A stretch of DNA of 23,511 bases from 02-FULL-45-11b sp041663485 (GCA_041663485.1 JBAYMO010000024.1:1-23511); one strand, 5' to 3'. Shown: positions 13,636-20,343, counted from the stretch's first letter. Program-made: numbers and translations. The notes: a model not told the origin generated them from the sequence alone.

Positions 13636-14829
13636 TTAGCCAAACATAATCCACTGCGGCCGAAAAATTAAAAGTATACCCAAAATAAAAATTACCATAC
13701 CGCCAATAAAGTTCATCAGGCGCGCGTATTTACTGCTGAGGGCAAAGGCTTTCAAAGCCAAGGCTGCCACAAAAAATACAATCAGCTGATTTAAAATAAA
13801 AAAGAAAACGTAGAAAAGTAAATACAAATAATAACTGGCCAAACTGAGATGGGAAATACTTAAAACTTGCGTATAAATGGCCGGCAAACCGGCCGAACAA
13901 ACCAGTTCGATTAAATTAATACTTATAGACAAAGCGATAATACCAAAGACTGCTAGAATATAACTTTTACTCACAACAATATCTTTTATTTTTTGCATAA
14001 TCCTGCCGCGTTTTTTGTCATCAATCGCTTCGCAGGTTTTTTTCTGCTGCCACCATTTGTAAATATAGTATGCTCCGCTGCCCATGGCAAAAATCCCAAC
14101 CAGCGCGCGAATAATCGGAATAAATCCAACAAATAAAAAAATGTTGAGCCAAGCCGCCATAATTAAATAATAAGAGATGGCGCCGGTTAAAATAAAGGTT
14201 AAACCCAAAATCCAAATTCTTTTTCGGTCTTGAGAGCCTACCAACAAGCTGATTAAAAACAAAAGAATCCACATGGCGCAGGGGTTAAAACCGTCAAGCA
14301 GCCCCACGACAATAGTCAAAACCGGTAAAGATAATCCAGCCGCGTCAATGGTACCAACCAACGGGACATAAATCAGACTAGAGTCGGCTGGTTCTTTTGG
14401 CTTTTGTTTTTCTAATTCCGCTTGATTTTTTTTATCAATAATATTACCCACAAAATCATCACAGCCATTTTTTTGGCATGCCAGAACCATGTCTTTTATT
14501 CTTTGGCCGGTCACTTCATCGTTATAGTAGCCAATAACCGCTTCGGTACCAACCAAAGTTAAAGGCACGCCAAAATTTTTGGCGTTAATTTTCTGACCCA
14601 CTTCCCCCATCAACGAGGCATTTTCTGTATCATACCAAACTTCCATTTTTCTAATTTGCAAATCAGAAAAATCTTTTTGTAATTGATCCAAATATAAAAA
14701 TTCGGCATGGCAGTGCGGACAACCATCACCGTAGAATACCGTTAATGTTACGGGTTTAGATTCAGCGGCAAAAACCAGAGCTGGCCAAAACAAAAAAAAC
14801 GCGGCCAGGGTTAATAATATTTTTTTCAT
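13636..14829 (-). CDS. DsbA-like CPHC domain fused to CcdA-like transmembrane electron carrier
   Basis: A 397-aa envelope protein. A signal peptide covers residues 1-22. An extracytoplasmic thioredoxin-fold domain (about 23-130) has the active site C37-P-H-C40, a likely cis-Pro at P89 (GVP) and a second pair C118/C123. A linker leads to a CcdA/DsbD-type membrane domain from about 165, with six or more segments. Its two hallmark cysteines are C184 (GFNPCAMW) and C311 (ELVCSAGLP). In known CcdA/DsbD proteins these cysteines carry electrons from cytoplasmic thioredoxin across the membrane. CPHC is the E. coli DsbA motif, so the direction (oxidation or reduction/isomerisation) cannot be told. The thioredoxin gene lies 3 nt upstream in the same operon and is the natural electron donor. 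Confidence 0.88.
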   Translation of the reverse strand: MKKILLTLAAFFLFWPALVFAAESKPVTLTVFYGDGCPHCHAEFLYLDQLQKDFSDLQIRKMEVWYDTENASLMGEVGQKINAKNFGVPLTLVGTEAVIGYYNDEVTGQRIKDMVLACQKNGCDDFVGNIIDKKNQAELEKQKPKEPADSSLIYVPLVGTIDAAGLSLPVLTIVVGLLDGFNPCAMWILLFLISLLVGSQDRKRIWILGLTFILTGAISYYLIMAAWLNIFLFVGFIPIIRALVGIFAMGSGAYYIYKWWQQKKTCEAIDDKKRGRIMQKIKDIVVSKSYILAVFGIIALSISINLIELVCSAGLPAIYTQVLSISHLSLASYYLYLLFYVFFFILNQLIVFFVAALALKAFALSSKYARLMNFIGGMVIFILGILLIFRPQWIMFG

Positions 14830-14832
14830 ATT

Positions 14833-15102
14833 TTATCTATCCTTATTTTCTTCCAAAAATTTAATTAAATCTTTGCGATCGATTTCTCCCTGCCGGCGCG
14901 CAAATTCTTTACCGGCAGAGTCTAAAAAAATAAAAACCGGAATATCACGGCCAATGTTATACTCTCTTAACTTCTCTGTTTCCCGATCAAAATCAAAGTC
15001 AGTCCAATCTAACCAAGGCAATTCGGATCTGATCTTTTCCCAGCGATTTTTCATGACAATGCAAACCGGACACCAAACCGCCGTAAAACTGATTATTTTC
15101 AT
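14833..15102 (-). CDS. Cytoplasmic thioredoxin-family protein (CPVC)
   Basis: An 89-aa single thioredoxin fold without signal peptide. The active site is C11-P-V-C14 (FTAVWCPVC) and the cis-Pro loop is DIPVFIFLD. Thioredoxins with an altered CxxC dipeptide often serve one dedicated partner. It sits 3 nt after the ZIP stop and 3 nt before the CPHC-CcdA fusion, so it probably feeds electrons to that protein's membrane cysteines. No Shine-Dalgarno is seen beyond a weak GGAA. Confidence 0.9.
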   Translation of the reverse strand: MKIISFTAVWCPVCIVMKNRWEKIRSELPWLDWTDFDFDRETEKLREYNIGRDIPVFIFLDSAGKEFARRQGEIDRKDLIKFLEENKDR

Positions 15103-15105
15103 AAA

Positions 15106-15855
15106 TTATTCCGCGCCAAATAATTTTAAGATAAACATCATCACCAAAGCCACCAAAAATATCAAAAAAGCAAAAATTGATTTGCCGGTTTCCTTTTCCT
15201 CATGAATCTCCGGAATTAAATCGGAAGCGGCAATATAAATAAACCCGCCCGCGGCAAAACTTAAAAGAAAAATATTGATCCCGGCGATATTATCCAAAAG
15301 AAAAAAGCCCAAAACCACGCCGACAATGGAAGTACAGGCCGACAAAAAATTATAAAATAACGCCCGGGCTTTGGAAAAACCGGAATACAATAATACACCA
15401 AAATCACCAAGCTCTTGGGGGATTTCATGAAAAACTATGGAAAGAGTTACGGTGAAGCCCAAAATGGGACTAACGGCAAACGCGGAAACAATAACCAAAC
15501 CATCAATAAAATTATGAAAACAATCCCCGATTAAATTTAACCAGCCCAAATGTTGGTGAGCTTCACAGGTTCCGTGATGGCAATGATGCCAGCGCAGTAC
15601 TCTTTCCAAAATAAAAAACAAGCAAAAACCGCAAAGCAAATAAACGGAAACCGTCAAAACATTAGGCTCCAAATCAATCGCTTCGGGCAACAAATGAAAA
15701 AAAGCGCCGCCAATCATTGAACCGGCGGAAAAGCTGACAAACAGCAAAAGCACCTTGTCTAAAATTCTAGAATTTAAAACCATGCTTAAAGCACCTACCA
15801 AAGAAATGGCGGAAATGATAAAAGCGGCGATTAACGCAAAAAATAAAACAGTCAT
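15106..15855 (-). CDS. ZIP-family divalent metal transporter
   Basis: A 249-aa inner-membrane transporter with about eight membrane segments, probably importing Zn2+ or a similar metal. The metal-site motifs of ZIP proteins are intact: HNFIDGL in TM4 (H114, N115, D118) and HEIPQELGD in TM5 (H143, E144, E148). A His-rich cytoplasmic loop (HHCHHGTCEAHQH, about 90-102) is typical for metal sensing or delivery. It is the first gene of a three-gene operon with thioredoxin and the CPHC-CcdA fusion. The ATG lies only 9 nt after a -10 element, so the mRNA is probably leaderless or nearly so. Confidence 0.93.
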   Translation of the reverse strand: MTVLFFALIAAFIISAISLVGALSMVLNSRILDKVLLLFVSFSAGSMIGGAFFHLLPEAIDLEPNVLTVSVYLLCGFCLFFILERVLRWHHCHHGTCEAHQHLGWLNLIGDCFHNFIDGLVIVSAFAVSPILGFTVTLSIVFHEIPQELGDFGVLLYSGFSKARALFYNFLSACTSIVGVVLGFFLLDNIAGINIFLLSFAAGGFIYIAASDLIPEIHEEKETGKSIFAFLIFLVALVMMFILKLFGAE

Positions 15856-15864
15856 AATGCAAAT

Positions 15865-15893
15865 ATCATAACAAAAAAATTAACTAATTTCAA
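15865..15893 (-). promoter_or_regulatory. Promoter of the ZIP-thioredoxin operon
   Basis: On the minus strand: TTGAAA (15888-15893), 17-nt spacer, TATGAT (15865-15870). Start of transcription at about 15856-15858 would place the ATG (15855) at or within 3 nt of the 5' end. Confidence 0.65.
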
Positions 15894-15940
15894 GTCATTA
15901 AAATTAGCAAATTAAATCTATCTTTTACCGTGATTAATAT

Positions 15941-17467
15941 CTATTCCACTTTCGGCCGATACTGCAAAGCTTCGGCCACGTCTTGCAGCTCGATTGAATC
16001 CTTGCCCGCCAGGTCGGCAATAGTTCTGGCGATTTTTAAAATTCTGAAATATGACCTGGCCGATAGTCCCAACTGATTAACGGCCTGGCGCAGTAAGGTC
16101 ATGGTTTTTTCGTCCACGACGCAAAATTCACGGGTCTGGCGCGAGGACATTTCGGAGTTAGTAACCAAATCTAAATCTAAAAACCTCTGCGCTTGTCTAT
16201 CTCGAGCCGCCTCCACTCTTTGGCGAATGGCTTCGGAATTTTCCGATTGATCATTTTCCGATAATTTATCAAATTTAACTTTTGGCACCTCCACGTGCAA
16301 ATCAATTCGATCCATGAGTGGTCCGGAAATTCTTTTTTGATAATTAATAATTTGCCCGGGCAAACAAGTGCAATTTCGATCCGGATCATTTAAATATCCG
16401 CAAGGACAAGGATTCATGGCGGCAATCAAAACAAATTTAGCGGGAAATTGCAGGGTGCCCGAAGCTCGCGAAACCGAGATGACACCATCTTCTAACGGCT
16501 GGCGCAAATTTTCCAAAACCGGTCGGGGAAATTCGGGAAATTCATCCAAAAACAATAGGCCGCGGTGCGCCAAAGATATTTCGCCAGGTCGTGGCCAGGT
16601 TCCCCCGCCCACCAACGCCACGCCCGAGGCGGTATGATGCGGCGAACGAAACGGCCGAATTTTTATTAAAGGCATTTGCTGGGGCAAAATTCCGGCCACC
16701 GAATAAATTTTGGTCACTTCCAAAGATTCGCTCAAACTCATCTTGGGCAAAATCGTGACCATGGTTTTGGCCAGCAAAGTCTTGCCCGACCCGGGCGGAC
16801 CGGACATTAAAACATTGTGCCCGCCGGCCGCGGCAATCTCTAAAGCGCGCTTAACATGCGCTTGACCCTTAATAAAAGCCATGTCATAACCGCTGGGCTC
16901 AAGCTTAACATCAGCTTTATTATTATCAAAAACAAAAGGTGATAATTTTTTTTGTTCCAGCAAATGCCCCGCGATTTCAGCTAAATTTTCGCAAGCAAAA
17001 ATTTCCAGACCCGACACTAAAGCGGCCTCGCAGGCGTTGTCCTTGGGTACAAACATTGATTTAATTCCTAATCTTTTAGCTTCCAAACAAACCGAAAGAA
17101 TACCGGTAACCGGCCGCAAACAACCATCCAAAGCCAGCTCGCCAAAATAAATTTGCCTAGACCAGTCGTGCCAGTCTTTTAATTGGCCAGTAGCCAAAAG
17201 CAAACTAATGGCAATGGGCAAATCATAAGCCGGACCCTCCTTACGCAAATCCGCCGGCGCTAAATTAATAGTTACTTTTCCGCGCGGAGTAGAAAACCCG
17301 GAATTTTTCAAAGCCGAAAGCACCCGCTCTTTTGATTCTTCCACGGCTTTGTCGGGCAGACCGACGATGAAAAATTTAGCTTGACCGGCGGCGGTGGTAT
17401 CAGCTTCAACTTCTACCAATTGGCAATCCAAACCCACCACGGCCGCGGATAATACTTTGCTAGACAT
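15941..17467 (-). CDS. comM: ComM / YifB-type Mg-chelatase-like AAA+ ATPase
   Basis: A 508-aa AAA+ helicase of the ComM family, which drives branch migration during integration of DNA taken up by natural transformation. The N-terminal Lon-like domain is at 1-165 (VGLPDKAVEESKERV, TINLAPADLRKEG). Walker A is GPPGSGKT at 223-230, Walker B is GLLFLDEF at about 303-310, and the cysteine-rich insert NPCPCGYLNDPDRNCTC and the C-terminal Mg_chelatase_C region are present. The ATG at 17465-17467 is preferred to an upstream in-frame TTG; no Shine-Dalgarno is present. A terminator of lspA lies directly upstream. No obvious terminator follows, so read-through into the ZIP operon is possible. Length is normal and all motifs are intact. 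Confidence 0.95.
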   Translation of the reverse strand: MSSKVLSAAVVGLDCQLVEVEADTTAAGQAKFFIVGLPDKAVEESKERVLSALKNSGFSTPRGKVTINLAPADLRKEGPAYDLPIAISLLLATGQLKDWHDWSRQIYFGELALDGCLRPVTGILSVCLEAKRLGIKSMFVPKDNACEAALVSGLEIFACENLAEIAGHLLEQKKLSPFVFDNNKADVKLEPSGYDMAFIKGQAHVKRALEIAAAGGHNVLMSGPPGSGKTLLAKTMVTILPKMSLSESLEVTKIYSVAGILPQQMPLIKIRPFRSPHHTASGVALVGGGTWPRPGEISLAHRGLLFLDEFPEFPRPVLENLRQPLEDGVISVSRASGTLQFPAKFVLIAAMNPCPCGYLNDPDRNCTCLPGQIINYQKRISGPLMDRIDLHVEVPKVKFDKLSENDQSENSEAIRQRVEAARDRQAQRFLDLDLVTNSEMSSRQTREFCVVDEKTMTLLRQAVNQLGLSARSYFRILKIARTIADLAGKDSIELQDVAEALQYRPKVE

Positions 17468-17496
17468 AAATTTTTTAATCAAAATTAAAATTTAAA

Positions 17497-17517
17497 CAAA
17501 AAAGCGCCCAGGGCGCT
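17497..17517 (-). terminator. Terminator of lspA
   Basis: On the minus strand, AGCGCC (17512-17517) pairs with GGCGCT (17503-17508) around a 3-nt loop, followed by TTTTTTG. Confidence 0.8.
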
Positions 17518-17548
17518 AGGTTGAAGTTATTTAATTTCTAAATGCAGC

Positions 17549-18022
17549 TTACCGCAAAATATTTTTCCTGTCAAAAAAAATCAAAAAGACAAATATGACT
17601 ACCCCACTAGAAATCATCACGTCAGCCAGATTAAAAACCGTAAACCACGGAATATCAATATAATCAATCACAGAGTTAAACCGTAGACGATCAATAAAAT
17701 TAGAAACAGCGCCGGTAATAATCAAAGCATAAGCGCCCACTAGCCACCAATCGGATTTTTTGCCGGCGGCCACCAAAAAAAACACCAAAACAATCAAAAC
17801 TCCGGCCGTCAAAACCAAAAGCCAAGGCTGACTAAATGGCAGACCAAAAGCCAGGCCGGGATTTTTTACCAAATGAAAGTCCAATTGGCGCATAAAAAAA
17901 TCCCGCCCCAAAATTTGGTCGGAATTTTTTAAAAAATAATATTTTATGGCTCGATCAGCTACGAATAAAGTCACCAAAACCAAACTAAAAACCAAAAAAA
18001 CAATTCGGCGCCAGTATTTCAT
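17549..18022 (-). CDS. lspA: Lipoprotein signal peptidase (SPase II)
   Basis: A 157-aa aspartic protease of the inner membrane that removes signal peptides from prolipoproteins. It has four membrane segments (about 7-23, 66-86, 92-110, 127-148). Family motifs present: VADRAIKYYF, VKNPGLAFGL, SNFIDRLRF, and the catalytic aspartates D120 (VIDYID) and D134 (FNLADVMI). Length is standard. The ATG lies 3 nt after the stop of the dksA-type gene, so the two form one operon ending at the hairpin at 17503-17517. Confidence 0.97.
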   Translation of the reverse strand: MKYWRRIVFLVFSLVLVTLFVADRAIKYYFLKNSDQILGRDFFMRQLDFHLVKNPGLAFGLPFSQPWLLVLTAGVLIVLVFFLVAAGKKSDWWLVGAYALIITGAVSNFIDRLRFNSVIDYIDIPWFTVFNLADVMISSGVVIFVFLIFFDRKNILR

Positions 18023-18025
18023 CTT

Positions 18026-18397
18026 CTAGGCTTCGCCTTTCAGTTTCTTTTTACATTCCACGCACGATGAAGAAGCCGGCCGAGCTAATAGGCGTTTTTC
18101 CTCAATGGGATTGCCACAATATTTGCAAATACCATATTTACCCGCTTCAATATTGGCTAAAGCCGTTTTAACGTCACGCAATTGCTCTTCCAAAGTATGT
18201 TCAATCGAAAGCCGATCTCCGTATTCGGAAACCTCCGCGGCATTTTCTTCATCACTGCTGCCATACTCCGGCCAATCTGATTTAAAATTATCATTTATGG
18301 CTTCATCTTTGTGAGTAAAGCCTTTCAGCTCATTTTCTAATTTCTCTTTCTCCGCGGTTAAGTTGTTTTTAATGATTTCCAGGGTCTCTTTTTCCAT
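18026..18397 (-). CDS. DksA/TraR-type zinc-finger regulator
   Basis: A 123-aa protein of the DksA/TraR family, which binds the RNA polymerase secondary channel and tunes promoter response. It has an N-terminal coiled coil (about 1-35, 60-85) and a C-terminal C4 zinc finger with C91, C94, C112 and C115 (CKYCGNPIEEKRLL, then SSCVECK). The acidic tip between the helices carries DWPEYGSSDEENAAE rather than the DxxDxA of E. coli DksA, as in many short family members, so ppGpp-type action is not assured. It has its own promoter (18432-18460) and heads an operon with lspA. No Shine-Dalgarno precedes the ATG. Confidence 0.92.
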   Translation of the reverse strand: MEKETLEIIKNNLTAEKEKLENELKGFTHKDEAINDNFKSDWPEYGSSDEENAAEVSEYGDRLSIEHTLEEQLRDVKTALANIEAGKYGICKYCGNPIEEKRLLARPASSSCVECKKKLKGEA

Positions 18398-18431
18398 AGT
18401 TTTGATTTTTATTAATCAAATTGCCTAATTA

Positions 18432-18460
18432 ATTCTATAATAAACCCGCCGAATGGTCAA
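18432..18460 (-). promoter_or_regulatory. Promoter of the dksA-type gene and lspA
   Basis: On the minus strand: TTGACC (18455-18460), 17-nt spacer, TAGAAT (18432-18437). It lies downstream of the terminator at 18481-18531, so the operon does not depend on the upstream RNA. Confidence 0.6.
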
Positions 18461-18470
18461 TCATCGCTAA

Positions 18471-18531
18471 AAATAAAAACAGAGGCGCAGTTAGCGCCCA
18501 ATTAAAATTGTAATGTGGCGACCGCGCCTCT
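18471..18531 (-). terminator. Terminator of the candidate ncRNA
   Basis: On the minus strand, AGAGGCGC (18524-18531) pairs perfectly with GCGCCTCT (18481-18488), with an inner CGCC/GGCG helix, followed by GTTTTTATTTTT. It is a large two-part hairpin rather than a minimal one. Confidence 0.8.
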
Positions 18532-18838
18532 AAAATATGATCTCGTGGTCGTCCACACACTCACTAGGCAGACAACCAATCGCTTGATTATCTCTCTGGT
18601 GAATGTATAGACATTACCGCGAAAGCAGACTAACGCTTCCACTGACTGAAGCACCCCTCTACCTCTCTTTAGCTAGGACTCCTTTTGTAGGGTCCATGAG
18701 CTTGTTTTTTTGTTTTTGTTTTAGTGGAGTATAGCCAGTTTTATGCTCCAAGTTTGATAAGAGTAGTAGAGAAGAAAAAAATTCCTCCAATTATTTGGGG
18801 AAACTTTTCTTGGGTTGTAAATAGCATTCGCTTGTTAC
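18472..18838 (-). ncRNA. Candidate structured non-coding RNA, about 367 nt
   Basis: A minus-strand unit bounded by a near-consensus promoter (18845-18873) and an intrinsic terminator (18471-18531), with no ORF of useful length. Several hairpins can be read in the RNA sense. GGTAATGT pairs with ACATT-C-ACC (18598-18618; 8 bp, one bulge). GGTTGTC (18571-18577) pairs with GACGACC (18547-18553). GCTTC pairs with GAAGC near 18635-18652. GGAC pairs with GTCC within an AGCT/AGCT outer stem near 18670-18702, and GGAG pairs with CTCC near 18725-18748. An A-rich single-stranded stretch lies near 18703-18722. Length suggests tmRNA or RNase P RNA, but the hallmarks of neither are visible. Alternatively it is a long leader of the dksA-type gene ending in an attenuator, though that gene has its own promoter. 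Confidence 0.6.
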
Positions 18839-18844
18839 ATATAC

Positions 18845-18873
18845 ACTATACCATGCCAAAGAATACATGTCAA
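18845..18873 (-). promoter_or_regulatory. Strong promoter of the candidate ncRNA
   Basis: On the minus strand: consensus TTGACA (18868-18873), exactly 17-nt spacer, TATAGT (18845-18850). A second TTGACATG copy lies 13 bp upstream (18879-18886), giving a direct repeat over the -35 region. The AT-rich stretch from here to 19039 holds no gene that I can support. Confidence 0.75.
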
Positions 18874-19039
18874 TAATCCATGTCAAACTAGCATATATTT
18901 TGGCTAATTATAGCTATTTAATACCACTTTACAAAGCGTTATTTATCTGGTTTAGTATAAATAATGATATCAACATCTTATCCACAGATATTTTAATAAA
19001 TTTTTATTTTGGCTAAAATAAGACATTTATAAATTTAAT

Positions 19040-19069
19040 AAAAAACCGCCTCAGCATTAGCTATGGCAG
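19040..19069 (-). terminator. Terminator of the 86-aa gene
   Basis: On the minus strand, CTGCC (19065-19069) pairs with GGCGG (19046-19050), one G-U, with an inner AGC/GCT stem, followed by six T residues. It lies 23 nt after the TAA. Confidence 0.75.
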
Positions 19070-19092
19070 TAAAACAAATGATCCACTAACAG

Positions 19093-19353
19093 TTAAAGAG
19101 GGATGGATTTAAACCTGAACCGACCCTTCAGGCGTTCGATGGCACCCATTACCTTAACCTCATTACCAAAAAAAAGCACAACAGCGTGGCCACCAGCGGC
19201 ATACCAATCAACTCTTTGGCCAGACACCCCAGCCACACACCGAGCAAATAGTTCGACTTCTTCCTGAAACTCCCCATTAGCGACATCGTAGATTTCCAGG
19301 ATTGGAATGCCGAAATACCACAGGAATCTGCCACAACGATTTGACTTTCTCAT
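19093..19353 (-). CDS. Orphan 86-aa protein, unknown
   Basis: No family is recognised. The start is fixed by a strong Shine-Dalgarno (AGGAGGA) about 7-8 nt before the ATG at 19351-19353; an in-frame start 33 nt upstream would precede this site. The protein begins MRKSNRCGRFLWYFGIPILE, has two cysteines (C7 and a later FARCVAG) and a C-terminal basic end (ERLKGRFRFKSIPL). It could be a small alpha/beta protein; VVLFFGNEVKVMGAIERLKG looks like a beta-beta-alpha unit. A good terminator follows. The base composition is visibly less AT-rich than the surrounding intergenic DNA and xerC. Its own Shine-Dalgarno and terminator make it a probable real gene. Confidence 0.6.
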   Translation of the reverse strand: MRKSNRCGRFLWYFGIPILEIYDVANGEFQEEVELFARCVAGVSGQRVDWYAAGGHAVVLFFGNEVKVMGAIERLKGRFRFKSIPL

Positions 19354-19461
19354 GAGTAATCCTCCTGATTCAGGCCAAGACACCATTAAAATACTAATAC
19401 TTTTTCATAAATAAGTAAAATACATTACCAATTTATCAACTAATTGAATAAACAAATCTTT

Positions 19462-19483
19462 ATGGTTTTTTGGCTAAAATTAC
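19462..19483 (+). repeat. 22-bp direct repeat, copy 1 (downstream of xerC-like gene)
   Basis: Identical over 22 bp to 20259-20280 inside the recombinase gene; the core is TTTTTTGGCTAAAATTAC. This copy is intergenic, 18 nt past the recombinase stop. Similarity continues weakly to the left (CTTTATGG against CTTTAATGG) and stops sharply on the right. Confidence 0.85.
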
Positions 19484-19501
19484 AAAAAACTATTTTTATT
19501 A

Positions 19502-20317
19502 TTAACTATCAAATGGTGATTTAATTTGACCCAAATATCTATTGGAGACTCGGGTATATATTTGGGTGGTTTGTAAGCTATTGTGGCCCAAAAGCGCTTG
19601 GATATACCTGATGTCAGTCCCCGCTTCAAGCAAGTGCGTGGCAAAAGAATGTCGCAAACTATGAAAGGTCGCGTCTTTTCTTATGTTAGCCGCTTCCAGG
19701 GCTTGGCTAAAAATCTTCTGAGCGGTTCTGGAGCTTATTTTTTTACCGTCAGATCGCGAAAATAAATAATCATCGGCAGATTTACCAGCCATAAATTCAA
19801 CAATTTCCTCGAGAATTCCCCTTGGAAGCAAGGTTAAACGGTCTTTTTTTCCTTTGGCCTGAGAAACTTTAATTAAGTGCTCAATCTGATATATATCCTT
19901 AACTTTTAAGTTTATGACTTCACTCACCCTGAGTCCGGCGCCATAGGCCAGAGCCAGCATCAAACGATGTTTTTGATTTGTTATAAGTTGAAATATTTTC
20001 TTTATTTCTTCTTTGGCTAAAATAACCGGAAGGCGTTTCTCCTTTTTTGGCAGATCAAATAAGTAGTTAAACTTACGTTTTTTAATGCGACAATAGTAAT
20101 ATTTTAAGGCAATAATGGCCAATCTGGCCGTGGAACTGGAAATTTTTCTATCGTTAAGTAAATACCAAATATAATCTTTAATATCCGACTCTTTGACCAT
20201 TTTGGGATCTTTTTTAGCGTGTTCGATAAAATCATGATTGTAATAAAGATAAGCTTTAATGGTTTTTTGGCTAAAATTACGAGATTCGAGGTCTTTTTTT
20301 AAAGAATCAAAAAACAT
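19502..20317 (-). CDS. Xer-type tyrosine recombinase
   Basis: A 271-aa tyrosine recombinase that cuts and rejoins DNA at short paired sites. The N-terminal SAM-like core-binding domain is at 1-85 (SQKTIKAYLYYNHDF) and the catalytic domain at about 95-265. All catalytic residues are present: R130 (GAGLRVSEV), a lysine near K155-K157 (QAKGKKDR), H219 and R222 (HSLRHSFATHLL), H245 (LLGHNS) and the nucleophile Y254 (TQIYTRVS). Short Xer proteins of this type may resolve chromosome dimers or move integrated elements; this one lies beside a restriction-modification gene and unusual repeats, so either is possible. It is divergent from the restriction gene with a perfect palindrome between them. No Shine-Dalgarno is seen. 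Confidence 0.95.
   Translation of the reverse strand: MFFDSLKKDLESRNFSQKTIKAYLYYNHDFIEHAKKDPKMVKESDIKDYIWYLLNDRKISSSTARLAIIALKYYYCRIKKRKFNYLFDLPKKEKRLPVILAKEEIKKIFQLITNQKHRLMLALAYGAGLRVSEVINLKVKDIYQIEHLIKVSQAKGKKDRLTLLPRGILEEIVEFMAGKSADDYLFSRSDGKKISSRTAQKIFSQALEAANIRKDATFHSLRHSFATHLLEAGTDIRYIQALLGHNSLQTTQIYTRVSNRYLGQIKSPFDS
20259..20280 (+). repeat. 22-bp direct repeat, copy 2 (inside the recombinase gene)
   Basis: The second copy of the 22-bp repeat; here it encodes the start of the core-binding domain (FSQKTI on the minus strand). The copies are 797 bp apart in the same orientation, so they bracket nearly the whole recombinase gene. Confidence 0.85.
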
Positions 20318-20343
20318 AGCATTTTGGTTAATTATTTGTTAAG

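Noticed and set aside
18472..18838. tmRNA or RNase P RNA
   Set aside because: The length fits, but there is no tRNA-like T-loop, no CCA end, no ALAA-type tag, and no conserved P4 core of RNase P RNA.
18978..18986. Perfect DnaA box TTATCCACA in AT-rich intergenic DNA
   Set aside because: Only one box was found; an origin needs a cluster, and no dnaA or dnaN is nearby. One match in a window of this size is unremarkable.
19149..19334. 61-aa minus-strand ORF inside the 86-aa gene
   Set aside because: It lacks a ribosome site; the other frame starts at an ideal AGGAGGA.
19374..19381. GCCAAGAC also present upstream of the 86-aa gene, echoing the arm of the 23455 stem-loop
   Set aside because: An 8-mer match without its partner arm is expected by chance in a window of this size.
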